This document shows, piece after piece, positions 1 to 7,081 of a stretch of 36,341 bases of DNA. The stretch spans positions 1-36,341 of the forward strand of contig NZ_JABUZA010000043.1 of assembly GCF_014897985.1 (NCBI RefSeq). The letters are read 5' to 3'. Numbering within the stretch: position 1 is the first letter of the stretch; each line of letters begins with the position of its first letter. The notes beneath the pieces were generated by a model. It was given only the letters and a program-made list of their open reading frames with translations. It was not told where the DNA came from and ran no database searches. Position numbers and translations under genes: made by a program. Source of the stretch: Halomonas colorata. Its GTDB lineage: Bacteria > Pseudomonadota > Gammaproteobacteria > Pseudomonadales > Halomonadaceae.

Positions 1-74
1 ACGGGGACGGCTCATGGATCCTCCTAGGTACCTTTAGTATAAGGCCTAGAGGTGTCTACGAAACCCGGGGCGAT

Positions 75-1832
75 TCAAAATACCTGTATAGGTTCACGGT
101 CTTCACGACTAATTCCAACAACGCTCCCCACTTGCTTGAGATAGCGCTGGGCGGAGCCCAAGGCAAAAAAGTGATTCAAATTTGAGGTGCGTAATTGCTC
201 TCTATTGATCGTTTCCTCGGGAGTAAACACCTCATAATCGACCGTTAGTCGATTTCCGTCCAAGCGGATACCTTCGGGTAACTCAGCCGGGCTAAAACGC
301 TGCTTTATGATATCCGGCATGGCCAGAACAGGTAGCGTGGCCGTGACTCGCGCTGGCCAGACGGGAAAGTGGTGTGGGTTATAGACAAGACCGTGTTCCG
401 TAAAAGCAAACACGTTAACCGCATCGGGCATCTCGATAGGAGCTCCCTCAGCATTATAAAACTGCACACTTTGCGCCGCAGCATCTGACTGATAATCGTA
501 ACGCTCATTCGGACTTACGAAAAGCTGACTTTGTACCTCAGGGTAGTTCAGGTAAATCGATTCAGCGTAATCCACATCTGGGCGTTCGAGGTCAAACGTG
601 TTGTAGCCTATCAATATCTGATGCTGCATTTCTTCGGCCGATATGTCTGCACGCGCTTGGGTCCAATGGCGAAAAACGGGCTCCTCTAAAACCGCATCGG
701 AGAGTACTGTCAGGTCGCTGTCACCTACCGGCCTGGAGTAAACAGGAATCTCAAGCGAGCGAGAAACCGTGTTATTCTGCTCTGCCTGAGGCAACAAAGT
801 GACTCTGGCTTTTTCAATCGAACCATTAAAAGCGAACGCTTTATGCAGAATCGTACCGTCGGTGAAAGATAAGCGCTCATTAAGGGCATGAATCTCTGCT
901 GGAATATCGGTCAGCTCTATTGTGCCCTGCACTGCCCGCTCAATCGTGTCATCCAGCCATGCCGCCTTCTGGGCAAAGTAATCTTTGTTAAGGTGCTTTT
1001 CCGAACGCATGTAGATATGTCTCTCACCGCTCGCAACTGCTTCACCTACGATATCCATGTCACGCAATGGCAGCGTCTGGTCCGCGGGTACCTGAATCTC
1101 TACATCGTAGGTAAACTCGGTGAATCGGCGTGGCGTAATAGTATAGCCATGACGCTCCAGTGTCTTGCCAACATCCGAGCCGTCAAATTCAAACTCAATA
1201 AAATTTTCAGGCAGGGTGACCTGAGACTTAGCCAGCAGAGTCGTTGGTTTAGGGTCGTCTTGGCTGCGTTTATCAAGAAACTGGTATTCTTCGTTGTAGT
1301 ATTGAAACTCGGTATTGCTTGCCCGCCCCCTGCCTACTTCAGGTAAGGGCTTCACCTCTCCGTCATCCATCGCTACATGGGTATAAAGCATATGTATGTC
1401 AAAAGGAAACGAGAAGGGAGGCGTTATCCAGAAACGCTGGGCTTCAGGGACAAACTGCCAAGCGACCATATTGTCTAGGTAAGCGTCCAGAAAAGCCTGC
1501 AAATTGGCATAATCTCCCGCCCGCGGGAAGCGCTGATTGATATACGAAAGGCGATAAGCCTGGTCGTCAAAAAGCAAGTCTTCATGCATGTCACGGTAAA
1601 AAATAAGCACGTCATTGTTCAGCCGACTGGCCAAAAGCGAGTCTTCGATATTCTGGATTTTTTCTTGCCACTGGTCACGCATGTTCTTCAACTGCAACAA
1701 TGCGTCGCTGCGCTGCTCCTCGGTCAATATCTCTCTACCGACATAGGCATCTCCCTTCGAGGATATCTCCCCAAATGTAGTTCCCCCCCACAAAGCAAGT
1801 ACACTCAAAAGTGTTAAAACACTAACTTTCAT
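75..1832 (-). CDS. Secreted protein of unknown function, 585 aa
   Basis: I do not recognise this protein. The frame is open to 1880, but the ATG at 1832 is preferred because it begins a textbook signal peptide (MKVSVLTLLSVLALWGG, then TTFG) that the longer form would bury. The mature part is hydrophilic, rich in acidic and aromatic residues, has no later membrane segment and almost no cysteine, so a periplasmic or exported soluble protein is likely. A charged, coiled-coil-like stretch follows the signal peptide (about residues 35-75). No catalytic motif stands out. It lies downstream of the cassette-like genes in the same orientation, separated by about 450 bases without a convincing gene, so whether it belongs to the array is unclear. 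Base composition is more AT-rich than in the cob genes. Confidence 0.75.
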   Translation of the reverse strand: MKVSVLTLLSVLALWGGTTFGEISSKGDAYVGREILTEEQRSDALLQLKNMRDQWQEKIQNIEDSLLASRLNNDVLIFYRDMHEDLLFDDQAYRLSYINQRFPRAGDYANLQAFLDAYLDNMVAWQFVPEAQRFWITPPFSFPFDIHMLYTHVAMDDGEVKPLPEVGRGRASNTEFQYYNEEYQFLDKRSQDDPKPTTLLAKSQVTLPENFIEFEFDGSDVGKTLERHGYTITPRRFTEFTYDVEIQVPADQTLPLRDMDIVGEAVASGERHIYMRSEKHLNKDYFAQKAAWLDDTIERAVQGTIELTDIPAEIHALNERLSFTDGTILHKAFAFNGSIEKARVTLLPQAEQNNTVSRSLEIPVYSRPVGDSDLTVLSDAVLEEPVFRHWTQARADISAEEMQHQILIGYNTFDLERPDVDYAESIYLNYPEVQSQLFVSPNERYDYQSDAAAQSVQFYNAEGAPIEMPDAVNVFAFTEHGLVYNPHHFPVWPARVTATLPVLAMPDIIKQRFSPAELPEGIRLDGNRLTVDYEVFTPEETINREQLRTSNLNHFFALGSAQRYLKQVGSVVGISREDREPIQVF

Positions 1833-2290
1833 TTTTAAACTACCGATTATGATAAGTTTTATCGCATAAACTGCATGCAACGTTAGATGCAGCTTACCAA
1901 GCTCTGTCTAAAAAGTAGGCTCTCATGCATTGCTTGATACAGGCTAGTGTCAACATGGATTCTGGATTCGTAGAGTAACTGCAGCGTTTTGAAAATGGTA
2001 TGGGCCTCTCAGTACAGCTGTATTTTACGGCTGGAGGCAATGCATTTTGAGATTGCGTACTTCAAACAGCGTAAGGCAAGCTGGGCGGTATCTGCTGCTT
2101 GAGCATAACTAACCGTCCGCTTTAACGAGTTGCTTACAAAACTATAATGGATTGCTATGGCTCGATACAGAACGCTGAAAAGCATTCAACGCCAAGGCTT
2201 TCGGCAGTTTTTTAGAATTTCATCCGCATACTGATGACGTACTTTTGAGTCAGGGTTATCCAGTGCTAGTGCCGTGTAATTTTTCATGCA
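1833..2290. other. Intergenic stretch with two short in-frame reading frames
   Basis: No convincing gene. On the minus strand, in the same frame as the DUF3024 gene, a 33-codon frame (2186-2287) starts one codon after that gene's TAA. It ends in TGA and is followed at once by ATG and a further 58 codons (2009-2185). Neither has a ribosome-binding site. They could be a decayed cassette gene, or chance. Around 1875-1885 the motif TAACGTT sits in a small inverted repeat (CTGCAT...ATGCAG). This could be a degenerate attC end, but the evidence is too weak to call it. Confidence 0.3.
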
Positions 2291-2638
2291 TTAACCGAAA
2301 AAACATGCGTACTTGTCCTCAGCCACGATGTTGAGGAAATCAGTAAACGACTTAACGTTAGGCGCCGGTTCATAGCCATGCCACTTGAGATCGGCTCGTT
2401 GCCAAAATATTTTCCAGCATCCTCGAGATTTTACAAAAGTGGCCTTTGCCACTGATGCTTCCATCTTCTGCGAAGGGTCACGCAAGTGCGGGCGTATCTC
2501 AAATAGCTCAATGCTCTGGCCCTCTATCCTGTATCCAAGATCAAGCTTGTGACGGATGTGTGCCGGAGGTCGGTGCACTTTTAAGAATGCTTCGATCTCT
2601 TTCTCACATTTTTTAATTTCAAATTCACTTAATGCCAT
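2291..2638 (-). CDS. DUF3024 family protein, 115 aa
   Basis: Small cytoplasmic protein of the DUF3024 family, recognised from the family pattern. It shows an N-terminal FEIKKCEKEIEAFL helix, then RPPAHIRHKLDLGYRIEGQS, an ELFEIRP segment, VAKATFVKSRGCWKIFWQRADLKWHGYEP, and the C-terminal acidic end with YACFFG. Function is unknown. Length and both termini match complete members, so the gene looks intact. It starts at ATG 2638, and the attC-like site at the end of brnA lies about 40 bases upstream, which fits a gene carried on its own integron cassette. DUF3024 genes are common in chromosomal cassette arrays as far as I recall; that is background knowledge, not shown here. Confidence 0.85.
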   Translation of the reverse strand: MALSEFEIKKCEKEIEAFLKVHRPPAHIRHKLDLGYRIEGQSIELFEIRPHLRDPSQKMEASVAKATFVKSRGCWKIFWQRADLKWHGYEPAPNVKSFTDFLNIVAEDKYACFFG

Positions 2639-2674
2639 AATGATTCACTGATTTCTGATAGTCACATTACGCTA

Positions 2675-2722
2675 CGCTAATGCACACCGCCTGCGGTGTC
2701 ACCATTGAACGGCTTGTTAGCA
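2675..2722 (-). other. Possible degenerate attC site overlapping the brnA 3' end
   Basis: On the minus strand GCTAACAAGCCGTTCAA (typical opening half of an attC) is followed by a perfect ACACCGC/GCGGTGT inverted repeat and closes with ATTAGCG. The closing box departs from the GTTRRRY core because its first G is A. The brnA stop codon lies inside it. It is short for an attC (about 48 bases), so this call is tentative. Confidence 0.35.
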
Positions 2723-2946
2723 GACTCTGCCTGAAGACGCTCCACCAGCCACACTTTGATGATGGATTGGCGGGTAACACCGTAGCGCGCAGCCTCACGA
2801 TCTAACGACTCCACAACCCAAGCCGGAAAATCGACGTTGATTCGCTTTTGTTCCTGATTAACGCGGCGAGCAGAGGACAGATCCAGGTCATCAATGATAT
2901 CTTCTTGACCTTCCTCAAATTTTTTATCGAAGTCTTTAGCTTTCAT
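2677..2946 (-). CDS. brnA: BrnA-type antitoxin, 89 aa
   Basis: Antitoxin of a type II BrnT/BrnA toxin-antitoxin pair; BrnA proteins bind BrnT and repress the shared promoter through a ribbon-helix-helix domain. The sequence has an acidic N-terminal half (DKKFEEGQEDIIDDLDLSSA), then KRINVDFPAWVVESLDREAARYGVTRQ, the strand plus first helix of the RHH fold, then a second helix ending in LVERLQAE. It starts at ATG 2946 and overlaps the end of brnT by 11 bases, the usual toxin-first order of this family. The last 15 or so residues (ANKPFNGDTAGGVH) are read from an attC-like sequence, so the C-terminal tail is probably not part of the ancestral protein. The downstream gene is the DUF3024 cassette. 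Confidence 0.9.
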   Translation of the reverse strand: MKAKDFDKKFEEGQEDIIDDLDLSSARRVNQEQKRINVDFPAWVVESLDREAARYGVTRQSIIKVWLVERLQAESANKPFNGDTAGGVH

Positions 2947-3199
2947 AGAGCTCTACCTCTTTCTTACGGGAACGTCTAACTGAAATCAGACGAATGCGAG
3001 CACCCCTGTACGTGACGATAGCCGACCAGTGCTTTTCACCAATCTTGCCTACCAGCAAAAACCTCTGCTCATCCTCCGATATTGCGCGGAGCTCCAGCAG
3101 GTATGGATCTTTCCAAAGCTCTTGGGCAGCAACGAAATCGATACCGTGCTTGTCCAGGTTGCCCCGGCTTTTGGCTTCGTCGAATTCAAATTCTCCCAT
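2936..3199 (-). CDS. brnT: BrnT-type toxin (RelE-like ribonuclease), 87 aa
   Basis: Toxin of the BrnT family, which cleaves RNA and arrests growth when free of BrnA. Family landmarks are visible: the N-terminal FEFDEAKSRGNLDKHGIDFVAAQELW block, RFLLVGKIGEKHWSAIVTYRGARIRLISVRRSRKKEVELYE with the conserved R-I-R-L-I-S-x-R-R-x-x-x-x-E/K signature. Length matches the family and no damage is evident. It begins at ATG 3199. An AAGGA lies about 13 bases upstream, which is a long spacing. The pair sits alone between two attC-like sites, so it probably forms a single toxin-antitoxin cassette; such cassettes are thought to stabilise large arrays against loss. Confidence 0.92.
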   Translation of the reverse strand: MGEFEFDEAKSRGNLDKHGIDFVAAQELWKDPYLLELRAISEDEQRFLLVGKIGEKHWSAIVTYRGARIRLISVRRSRKKEVELYES

Positions 3200-3255
3200 G
3201 AGTACAAATTATTCCTTTTTTACTCACTTCACAAGAGCTGGAAGGAGGCTGTAGC

Positions 3256-3326
3256 GGCTAGCGCTCGCATTTTCGACAGGCTTGGAGCGCAGCGGAACAG
3301 CGGTCAATTGCAGCGACTTGTTAGCT
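3256..3326 (-). other. attC recombination site between the 108-aa gene and brnT (one core mutated)
   Basis: Minus-strand attC-like element of about 71 bases. It opens with GCTAACAAGTCGCTGCA (R'' and L'' half) and closes with TGCGAGCGCTAGCC (L' and R' half). The closing core reads GCTAGCC where GTTAGCC is expected, a single T-to-C change in the invariant triplet. The stop codon of the upstream gene lies in the opening core, as is common for cassette genes. Confidence 0.55.
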
Positions 3327-3647
3327 TTGTTTGCCAAGGTATTCTTTAGCGTACAGGCCAACTAAACTACGCCCAGGATTTTGACCGTTAATCCATTCAT
3401 CAACGGAGAATAACTCAAACAATCCAACTTTAATCAAGGTCGGCACTGCGATCTTCAACTGCTCTTCTACCTCGCCACGCTCACCTGCGTTGTACAAAGC
3501 GACATTGCGGAGCATCGTGGCAACGGTACCTGTTTGTACCTTACTTCCATCTTTAAGGGTGACAGCGGGAAGCTCTTCTCCTTCGGCCACGATCTTTTTA
3601 TTGATCGAACCAAGTTGCTCGGTATTTTCTGGTGAGCCTTCGGACAT
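3321..3647 (-). CDS. Uncharacterised cassette-type protein, 108 aa
   Basis: Small soluble protein I cannot assign with certainty. It may belong to one of the recently named small DUF families frequent in gammaproteobacterial arrays. The ATG at 3647 is chosen because AAGGAG lies six bases upstream; the frame also allows a TTG at 3662, which would overlap that ribosome-binding site. Visible features are a hydrophilic, acidic N-terminus and a conserved-looking core, VTLKDGSKVQTGTVATMLRN, followed by amphipathic helices and a basic end (EYLGKQS). There is no signal peptide, membrane segment or metal-binding motif. The IS1182 element lies just upstream, 35 bases before the start codon, and may have separated the gene from its original promoter or supplied read-through from the transposase gene, which points the same way. 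Confidence 0.7.
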   Translation of the reverse strand: MSEGSPENTEQLGSINKKIVAEGEELPAVTLKDGSKVQTGTVATMLRNVALYNAGERGEVEEQLKIAVPTLIKVGLFELFSVDEWINGQNPGRSLVGLYAKEYLGKQS

Positions 3648-3682
3648 CTCGATCTCCTTCAATAGTTTTCGTAATAGCTAAC

Positions 3683-5508
3683 GAGGCTGTAGAAAAACCC
3701 GATTTCGAGCCACCTCTACCGCCTTTTGTCCTTATTCATTTACCCAGCCGGGTATATGGCTGAGTAATCTTAGTATCGGCATTTAGCCACTTGAGCGGCC
3801 AGCTAAAGCTTGCTGAAGACGGCCTTTTGCTCTTAAGCGCAACTTATCCCGCTCATAGCCCTTCATGACGCAACCAAGTGGCCATAATTCGCTAACTTCT
3901 CAATATTGTGCACTAAGCAGTAGAGCTGCCACTGGCCTTGCACCTTTTTCTTACCTCGAAGGCTGAAGCGGTTCAGTCTTTTCGTTGTGCCAATATTGCC
4001 GAACACCGGCTCTACAACTGACATGCGATGGCTGTAAATCTCTTTGCCCTTCGGGCTATCAACTCGGTGCTTCATCCAGTCAGTGTAATTGGGTAAGCGG
4101 TTGTTCTCGACAATAAAAGACACTTGTCGCCCTGCGCCGTTGCGATGGTCGGCAGAGCTCGGGTTCTGCATGCATCGGACTTTCTTGGGGCAGTGCCGAC
4201 ATTGCAACAAACGCCCTTCAAAGTGTACCCGGATCTTGCCAGTGTCCGTTTCTCGTTGCCCGCGATAGGACAGCTTTTCGCCGGTTGGGCAGATACACGT
4301 TAGCGCTACTGGATCAAACTGAAACGCGCTGGCGGGCGTCGTCTCTCGCCAGCCTTTGTCCGGCAGGTTCTGGTGGCGCTTGCCGTATTTGTCTTTCTGG
4401 TCGGCGAACTTCGGATCTCGGCGGCGGAACTGGTTATCGGGGATGTAGCCGTTGATCTGCTGTTCGTGCAGATACTTCATATTGGCTTCGTTGGCAAAGC
4501 CTGTATCCGCGGTGACGACGGTGCCTTTCTGGTAGATGTTGTCCGCAATCCCGAGCTTCTTAAAACGGGCTGCGACCGTTTCCAGTACGGGCTGCAAGGT
4601 GTGATGTTCCTGGCCTTCGCCAAAGGCCTGAGCGTCAATGACGATCTGGTGCTTTTTATCCACCGTAGCGACGCCGTTATAGCCCTGAATCGTGCCCTTG
4701 CTGGTGGTCATTTTGGCACTTTCGTTATCGGTCAGATTGCTCTTCACTTCCTTGATTCGCTTCCCCCGGCCCATCCTTGGGCTGCTCGTCTTTAGGAAAC
4801 GATCCACTTTGTTCATGGCGGCATCTAGCGAGAGAATCGTCCTGGCCCGTCGGATATCCCGGTCCAGATCGGCTTCCGTCTCGGCCTCATCGCGCGCGTA
4901 GTGCTCCAGTAGGTGATGCCGAATCAGGCCTCTCAGTTTCTCACGCTTCTCGCCCAACTCTTTGAATGTGCCAGACCACTCATTGGAAGCGTCGGAGGAC
5001 ATCTTGCAGCCATCAATGGCAAAGAGTTCGTTACCCAACAAGCCTTGTTCGTGGCACACCAGCAGCACTTGTTCGAACAGCGCTTCAATCTCATCAGCAT
5101 GGCGGCTGACGAAGCTGGCCAATGTGGTGAAGTGGGGAACGGTATCGCAGGAAAGGGCTTTGAAAATGATGTTGGTCTCGCAGCACCATTGCATTTCACG
5201 ACTGGAGGTGATGCCTTTTGAGTAAGCAAACAGGATAATTTTGAGCAGGATAGCCGGATCATAGGCCAGCCGACCAGTCGCATCGTTGCGGTACTTGGGA
5301 TGGAAAACGGATAGGTCGAGCTTGTGCTCGATCAGGTAGTGCACGGCGTGTTCAAAAGTACCTGGCTGGAGCTGATCCTGGTAGTTGATCACCACCATGG
5401 CGTTCTGATCGTAGTTATAAGCCTTGAAGCGCGGCATGCTGACCACTCCTCGTCTGTTTCCTCGATCCTACCAAAACCTGGCCATCAGCGGGGTTTTTCT
5501 ACAGCCTC
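3683..5508 (-). mobile_element. Complete IS1182-family insertion sequence inserted in an attC core
   Basis: The element is 1826 bases long, bounded by perfect 18-bp terminal inverted repeats: GAGGCTGTAGAAAAACCC at 3683-3700 and its complement at 5491-5508. It carries one intact transposase gene on the minus strand. It is flanked on both sides by AAC (3680-3682 and 5509-5511), a 3-bp target duplication. Removing the element and one AAC restores an uninterrupted attC end (GCTAACGCCTAG on the plus strand). The duplicated AAC is the complement of the conserved GTT where integron integrases cut. Confidence 0.9.
3863..5437 (-). CDS. IS1182-family transposase, 524 aa
   Basis: DDE transposase of the IS1182 family that cuts and joins the element's terminal repeats. 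The N-terminal region (FKAYNYDQNAMVVIN, ..., HPKYRNDATGRLAYDPAILLKIILFAYSKG) is the helical domain typical of the family. The catalytic acidic residues are probably the Asp in FAIDGCKMSSDASN (about 150), the Asp in TADTGFANEANM (about 315) and the Glu in SVVEPVFGNI (about 485). A cysteine-rich stretch (CICPTGEKL, LLQCRHCPKKVRCMQ) lies between the last two, as in related enzymes. The ATG at 5437 has GAGGAG eight bases upstream; a GTG at 5446 is also in frame. Length is complete and no frameshift is seen, so the element may still be active. Confidence 0.93.
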   Translation of the reverse strand: MPRFKAYNYDQNAMVVINYQDQLQPGTFEHAVHYLIEHKLDLSVFHPKYRNDATGRLAYDPAILLKIILFAYSKGITSSREMQWCCETNIIFKALSCDTVPHFTTLASFVSRHADEIEALFEQVLLVCHEQGLLGNELFAIDGCKMSSDASNEWSGTFKELGEKREKLRGLIRHHLLEHYARDEAETEADLDRDIRRARTILSLDAAMNKVDRFLKTSSPRMGRGKRIKEVKSNLTDNESAKMTTSKGTIQGYNGVATVDKKHQIVIDAQAFGEGQEHHTLQPVLETVAARFKKLGIADNIYQKGTVVTADTGFANEANMKYLHEQQINGYIPDNQFRRRDPKFADQKDKYGKRHQNLPDKGWRETTPASAFQFDPVALTCICPTGEKLSYRGQRETDTGKIRVHFEGRLLQCRHCPKKVRCMQNPSSADHRNGAGRQVSFIVENNRLPNYTDWMKHRVDSPKGKEIYSHRMSVVEPVFGNIGTTKRLNRFSLRGKKKVQGQWQLYCLVHNIEKLANYGHLVAS

Positions 5509-5575
5509 AACGCCTAGCTCACCGGAAAAATGCAAGCGCAGCGAGTAATTTTTCCGGTGCAGCTACTTGTTAAGT
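5509..5575 (-). other. attC recombination site split by the IS1182 element
   Basis: Reading the minus strand, the site opens with ACTTAAC (5569-5575, a perfect RYYYAAC core), continues through AGTAGCTG, a 12-bp perfect stem (5548-5559 with 5520-5531), then AGCT and AGGC, and ends at GTT (5509-5511), where the IS begins. The remainder of the core (AGCT) lies beyond the IS at 3676-3679. AGCT at 5561-5564 pairs with AGCT at 5516-5519 and leaves base 5560 unpaired, the extrahelical base expected for a folded attC. The TAG stop of the DUF2806 gene lies inside the site. Confidence 0.78.
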
Positions 5576-6426
5576 AGTATACTCGACAGAATAAGGCCTT
5601 GTCTGGACAGTTCTTTAACTGCATATTCATAAAATTCCTGGTTTCGCTTAGCGCCACATATATTTACAAGCTCTTTACCTGCCTGCGTAAACAAAACCTT
5701 ACCTACCTTAATTTGGTTGTCTTTTTCTTTGGGGAACTCTACGAGTGATGGCTGTCCGTAGTAAAAAAATACTGCCTGTTTTTGAAACCCCATTCTTCGA
5801 TAGCCACTAGTGGATTCGAATGATATTAAGCCGATAGCGTCTAGATGCTTTAATGCGGAAAAGTTGATACCTTCTTTTGTATATACTTCGTCATCAGAGT
5901 TAAAAACTAGCGGACTTGGTCCACCTATCATCCATGTGAATTGACAGAACTTTGTAAATAGATCGGCGTCTTTTTTATCCATGGACGCCACAAAGTCAAC
6001 TGTTCGTTTAGAGTAAGTTCCGGGCTTAGTTGCTTCTCCGGCCAATAAGCTAGACCATAGGGACTGCATCGTTTCATCTGAAACTTTATCGCACTTATCG
6101 AAAAAGTGCGCGACCCAGTCTTCCTCAAGCTCTTCAGTTTTAGCTTCTGGGGGAAGAGCTCTTGCAGCTTTGGCAGTAATATTTTCAATATTATCCTGCT
6201 TTCTTCCTTCTTGATGCACCAATCGCTCAAGGCCTCTTTGTTCGATTTCGCTTAACTCTATATTGGCGATTGCTTTTATTTTTTCGGCCTCAGCTTCAGC
6301 CGCAGCTTTATTTGTTATTCTTCTGGGTTCATATATGATCCCAACAGCATTGGAAACTTTCTCTATTAGGACAGTAGCTGGCTTAGCCAAATCGCCTAGA
6401 TTAATTATAGAATTTCCGTCTGGCAT
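5563..6426 (-). CDS. DUF2806 family protein, 287 aa
   Basis: Cytoplasmic protein recognised as DUF2806, a family of unknown function. The N-terminus (LGDLAKPATVLIEKVSNAVGIIYEPRRI) is followed by an Ala/Glu-rich, probably coiled-coil segment (about residues 38-70), the region EDWVAHFFDKCDKVSDETMQ, then LLAGEATKPGTYSKRTVDFVASMDKKDADLF. The second half holds short beta-rich blocks (FNSDDEVYTKEGINF, ALKHLDAIGLISF). Start at ATG 6426 has GGAG six to seven bases upstream. The gene fills one cassette: the preceding attC core GTTAAGT ends 16 bases before the start, and its stop codon lies within the following attC. Related proteins often occur in mobile or defence-rich regions as far as I recall, but no activity can be read from the sequence. 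Confidence 0.85.
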   Translation of the reverse strand: MPDGNSIINLGDLAKPATVLIEKVSNAVGIIYEPRRITNKAAAEAEAEKIKAIANIELSEIEQRGLERLVHQEGRKQDNIENITAKAARALPPEAKTEELEEDWVAHFFDKCDKVSDETMQSLWSSLLAGEATKPGTYSKRTVDFVASMDKKDADLFTKFCQFTWMIGGPSPLVFNSDDEVYTKEGINFSALKHLDAIGLISFESTSGYRRMGFQKQAVFFYYGQPSLVEFPKEKDNQIKVGKVLFTQAGKELVNICGAKRNQEFYEYAVKELSRQGLILSSILLNK

Positions 6427-6441
6427 AGTTTCTCCTTTGCT

Positions 6442-6542
6442 ACTTAACGCCCGCTTATGCGGACAAAAATTGTTGGTTATAATGTGGAGCGAAGCGGAAC
6501 CTAACCAACTGTTTTTGTTCCGTTTAAAGCGCTTGCTATGCG
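6442..6542 (-). other. attC recombination site upstream of the DUF2806 cassette
   Basis: About 100 bases, minus strand. It ends with GCGGGCGTTAAGT (6442-6448 is a perfect GTTRRRY core). Imperfect self-complementary arms are visible: AGCGCTTTAAACGGAACAAAAAC with GTTGGTTA against TAACCAAC with AATTTTTGTCCGC, around a central loop of GTTCCGCTTCGCTCCAC. The distal core is degenerate (GCATAGC). Size and layout match the longer chromosomal-integron attC type. Confidence 0.62.
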
Positions 6543-6556
6543 CTATTTACACAGAA

Positions 6557-6784
6557 TTATAGCCTTGAAAACTGCTCAGTTTGTAATTTTTCTTCTGCAT
6601 CAGCTTTGGATTCTGCTTTGAAGATAGGAGTATGCTCCATATCTCTAGCTTTCAATTTTTGTTTATCGCGTTTGGCTTCTTCATATGTATTAAATGATTC
6701 GGAGAGGCATTTAATACCGGGGTTGCTACCATCTAATTCAATAACTCTATATCCATACCAGTGCTTCATATGTCTATTATCCAT
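6557..6784 (-). CDS. Small unknown protein, second gene of a two-gene cassette, 75 aa
   Basis: Unrecognised hydrophilic protein. It starts at ATG 6784, overlapping the last eight bases of the preceding 99/95-residue gene, so translation is probably coupled. The N-terminal half looks like a small beta domain with aromatic residues (MKHWYGYRVIELDGSNPGIKC); the second half is a lysine- and glutamate-rich helix (YEEAKRDKQKLKARDM, then KAESKADAEEKLQTEQ). The fold could be a small alpha/beta nucleic-acid or protein-binding module; that is inference. It ends 15 bases before the following attC. The close overlap and small size of both partners resemble toxin-antitoxin or small defence pairs, but no family match supports this. 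Confidence 0.6.
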   Translation of the reverse strand: MDNRHMKHWYGYRVIELDGSNPGIKCLSESFNTYEEAKRDKQKLKARDMEHTPIFKAESKADAEEKLQTEQFSRL

Positions 6785-7064
6785 TTTCTAAACGCCACTC
6801 TGCTGCCTCAAGCTCCTGAGGGCCAAATAATTCAATAAACTGCTTATCTAACATAATGTTTTCGATTGTTAAGTCAGCTCTACCAAGTTTTAATAACTCT
6901 TTAAATCCGTACTGAAACTCCCCAGATATAACAAACTTCTTTGCCACTTCAACAGGATGTGCCTCCTGAATCATTGTTTCAAACCTAGTAGGAGCATAAC
7001 CAATCTGATAACACTCTTTGACTGCATTCATAACGGTTGCTTTAAACAAATCTCGACTATTCAT
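6777..7064 (-). CDS. Small unknown protein, first gene of a two-gene cassette, 95 aa
   Basis: I have no functional assignment. The ATG at 7064 is chosen because GGAG lies six bases upstream; the frame also allows ATG 7076, which overlaps that site. The protein is helical and acidic: MNSRDLFKATVMNAVKECYQIGYAPTRF, then a region ending in GFKELLKLGRADLTIENIMLD and a tail QELEAAEWRLENG. The pattern GY-x-PTRF ... FKELLKLGRADLTIE ... F-x-ELF-x-x-x-ELE-A resembles a widespread short family of unknown function found beside restriction or cassette genes; this resemblance is from memory. It overlaps the next gene by eight bases. The cassette core GTTAAGC lies 18 bases upstream of the chosen start, making this the first gene of the array. 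Confidence 0.68.
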   Translation of the reverse strand: MNSRDLFKATVMNAVKECYQIGYAPTRFETMIQEAHPVEVAKKFVISGEFQYGFKELLKLGRADLTIENIMLDKQFIELFGPQELEAAEWRLENG

Positions 7065-7081
7065 GAATAACTCCATTAGGC

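Noticed and set aside
1..74. Gene or site at the left edge
   Set aside because: The 74 bases before the secreted-protein gene stop show no reading frame, repeat or hairpin that I can support.
2009..2287. Selenocysteine gene using the in-frame TGA between the two short frames after DUF3024
   Set aside because: No conserved redox motif around the TGA, an ATG follows it directly, and no SECIS-like hairpin is convincing; chance or decay is simpler.
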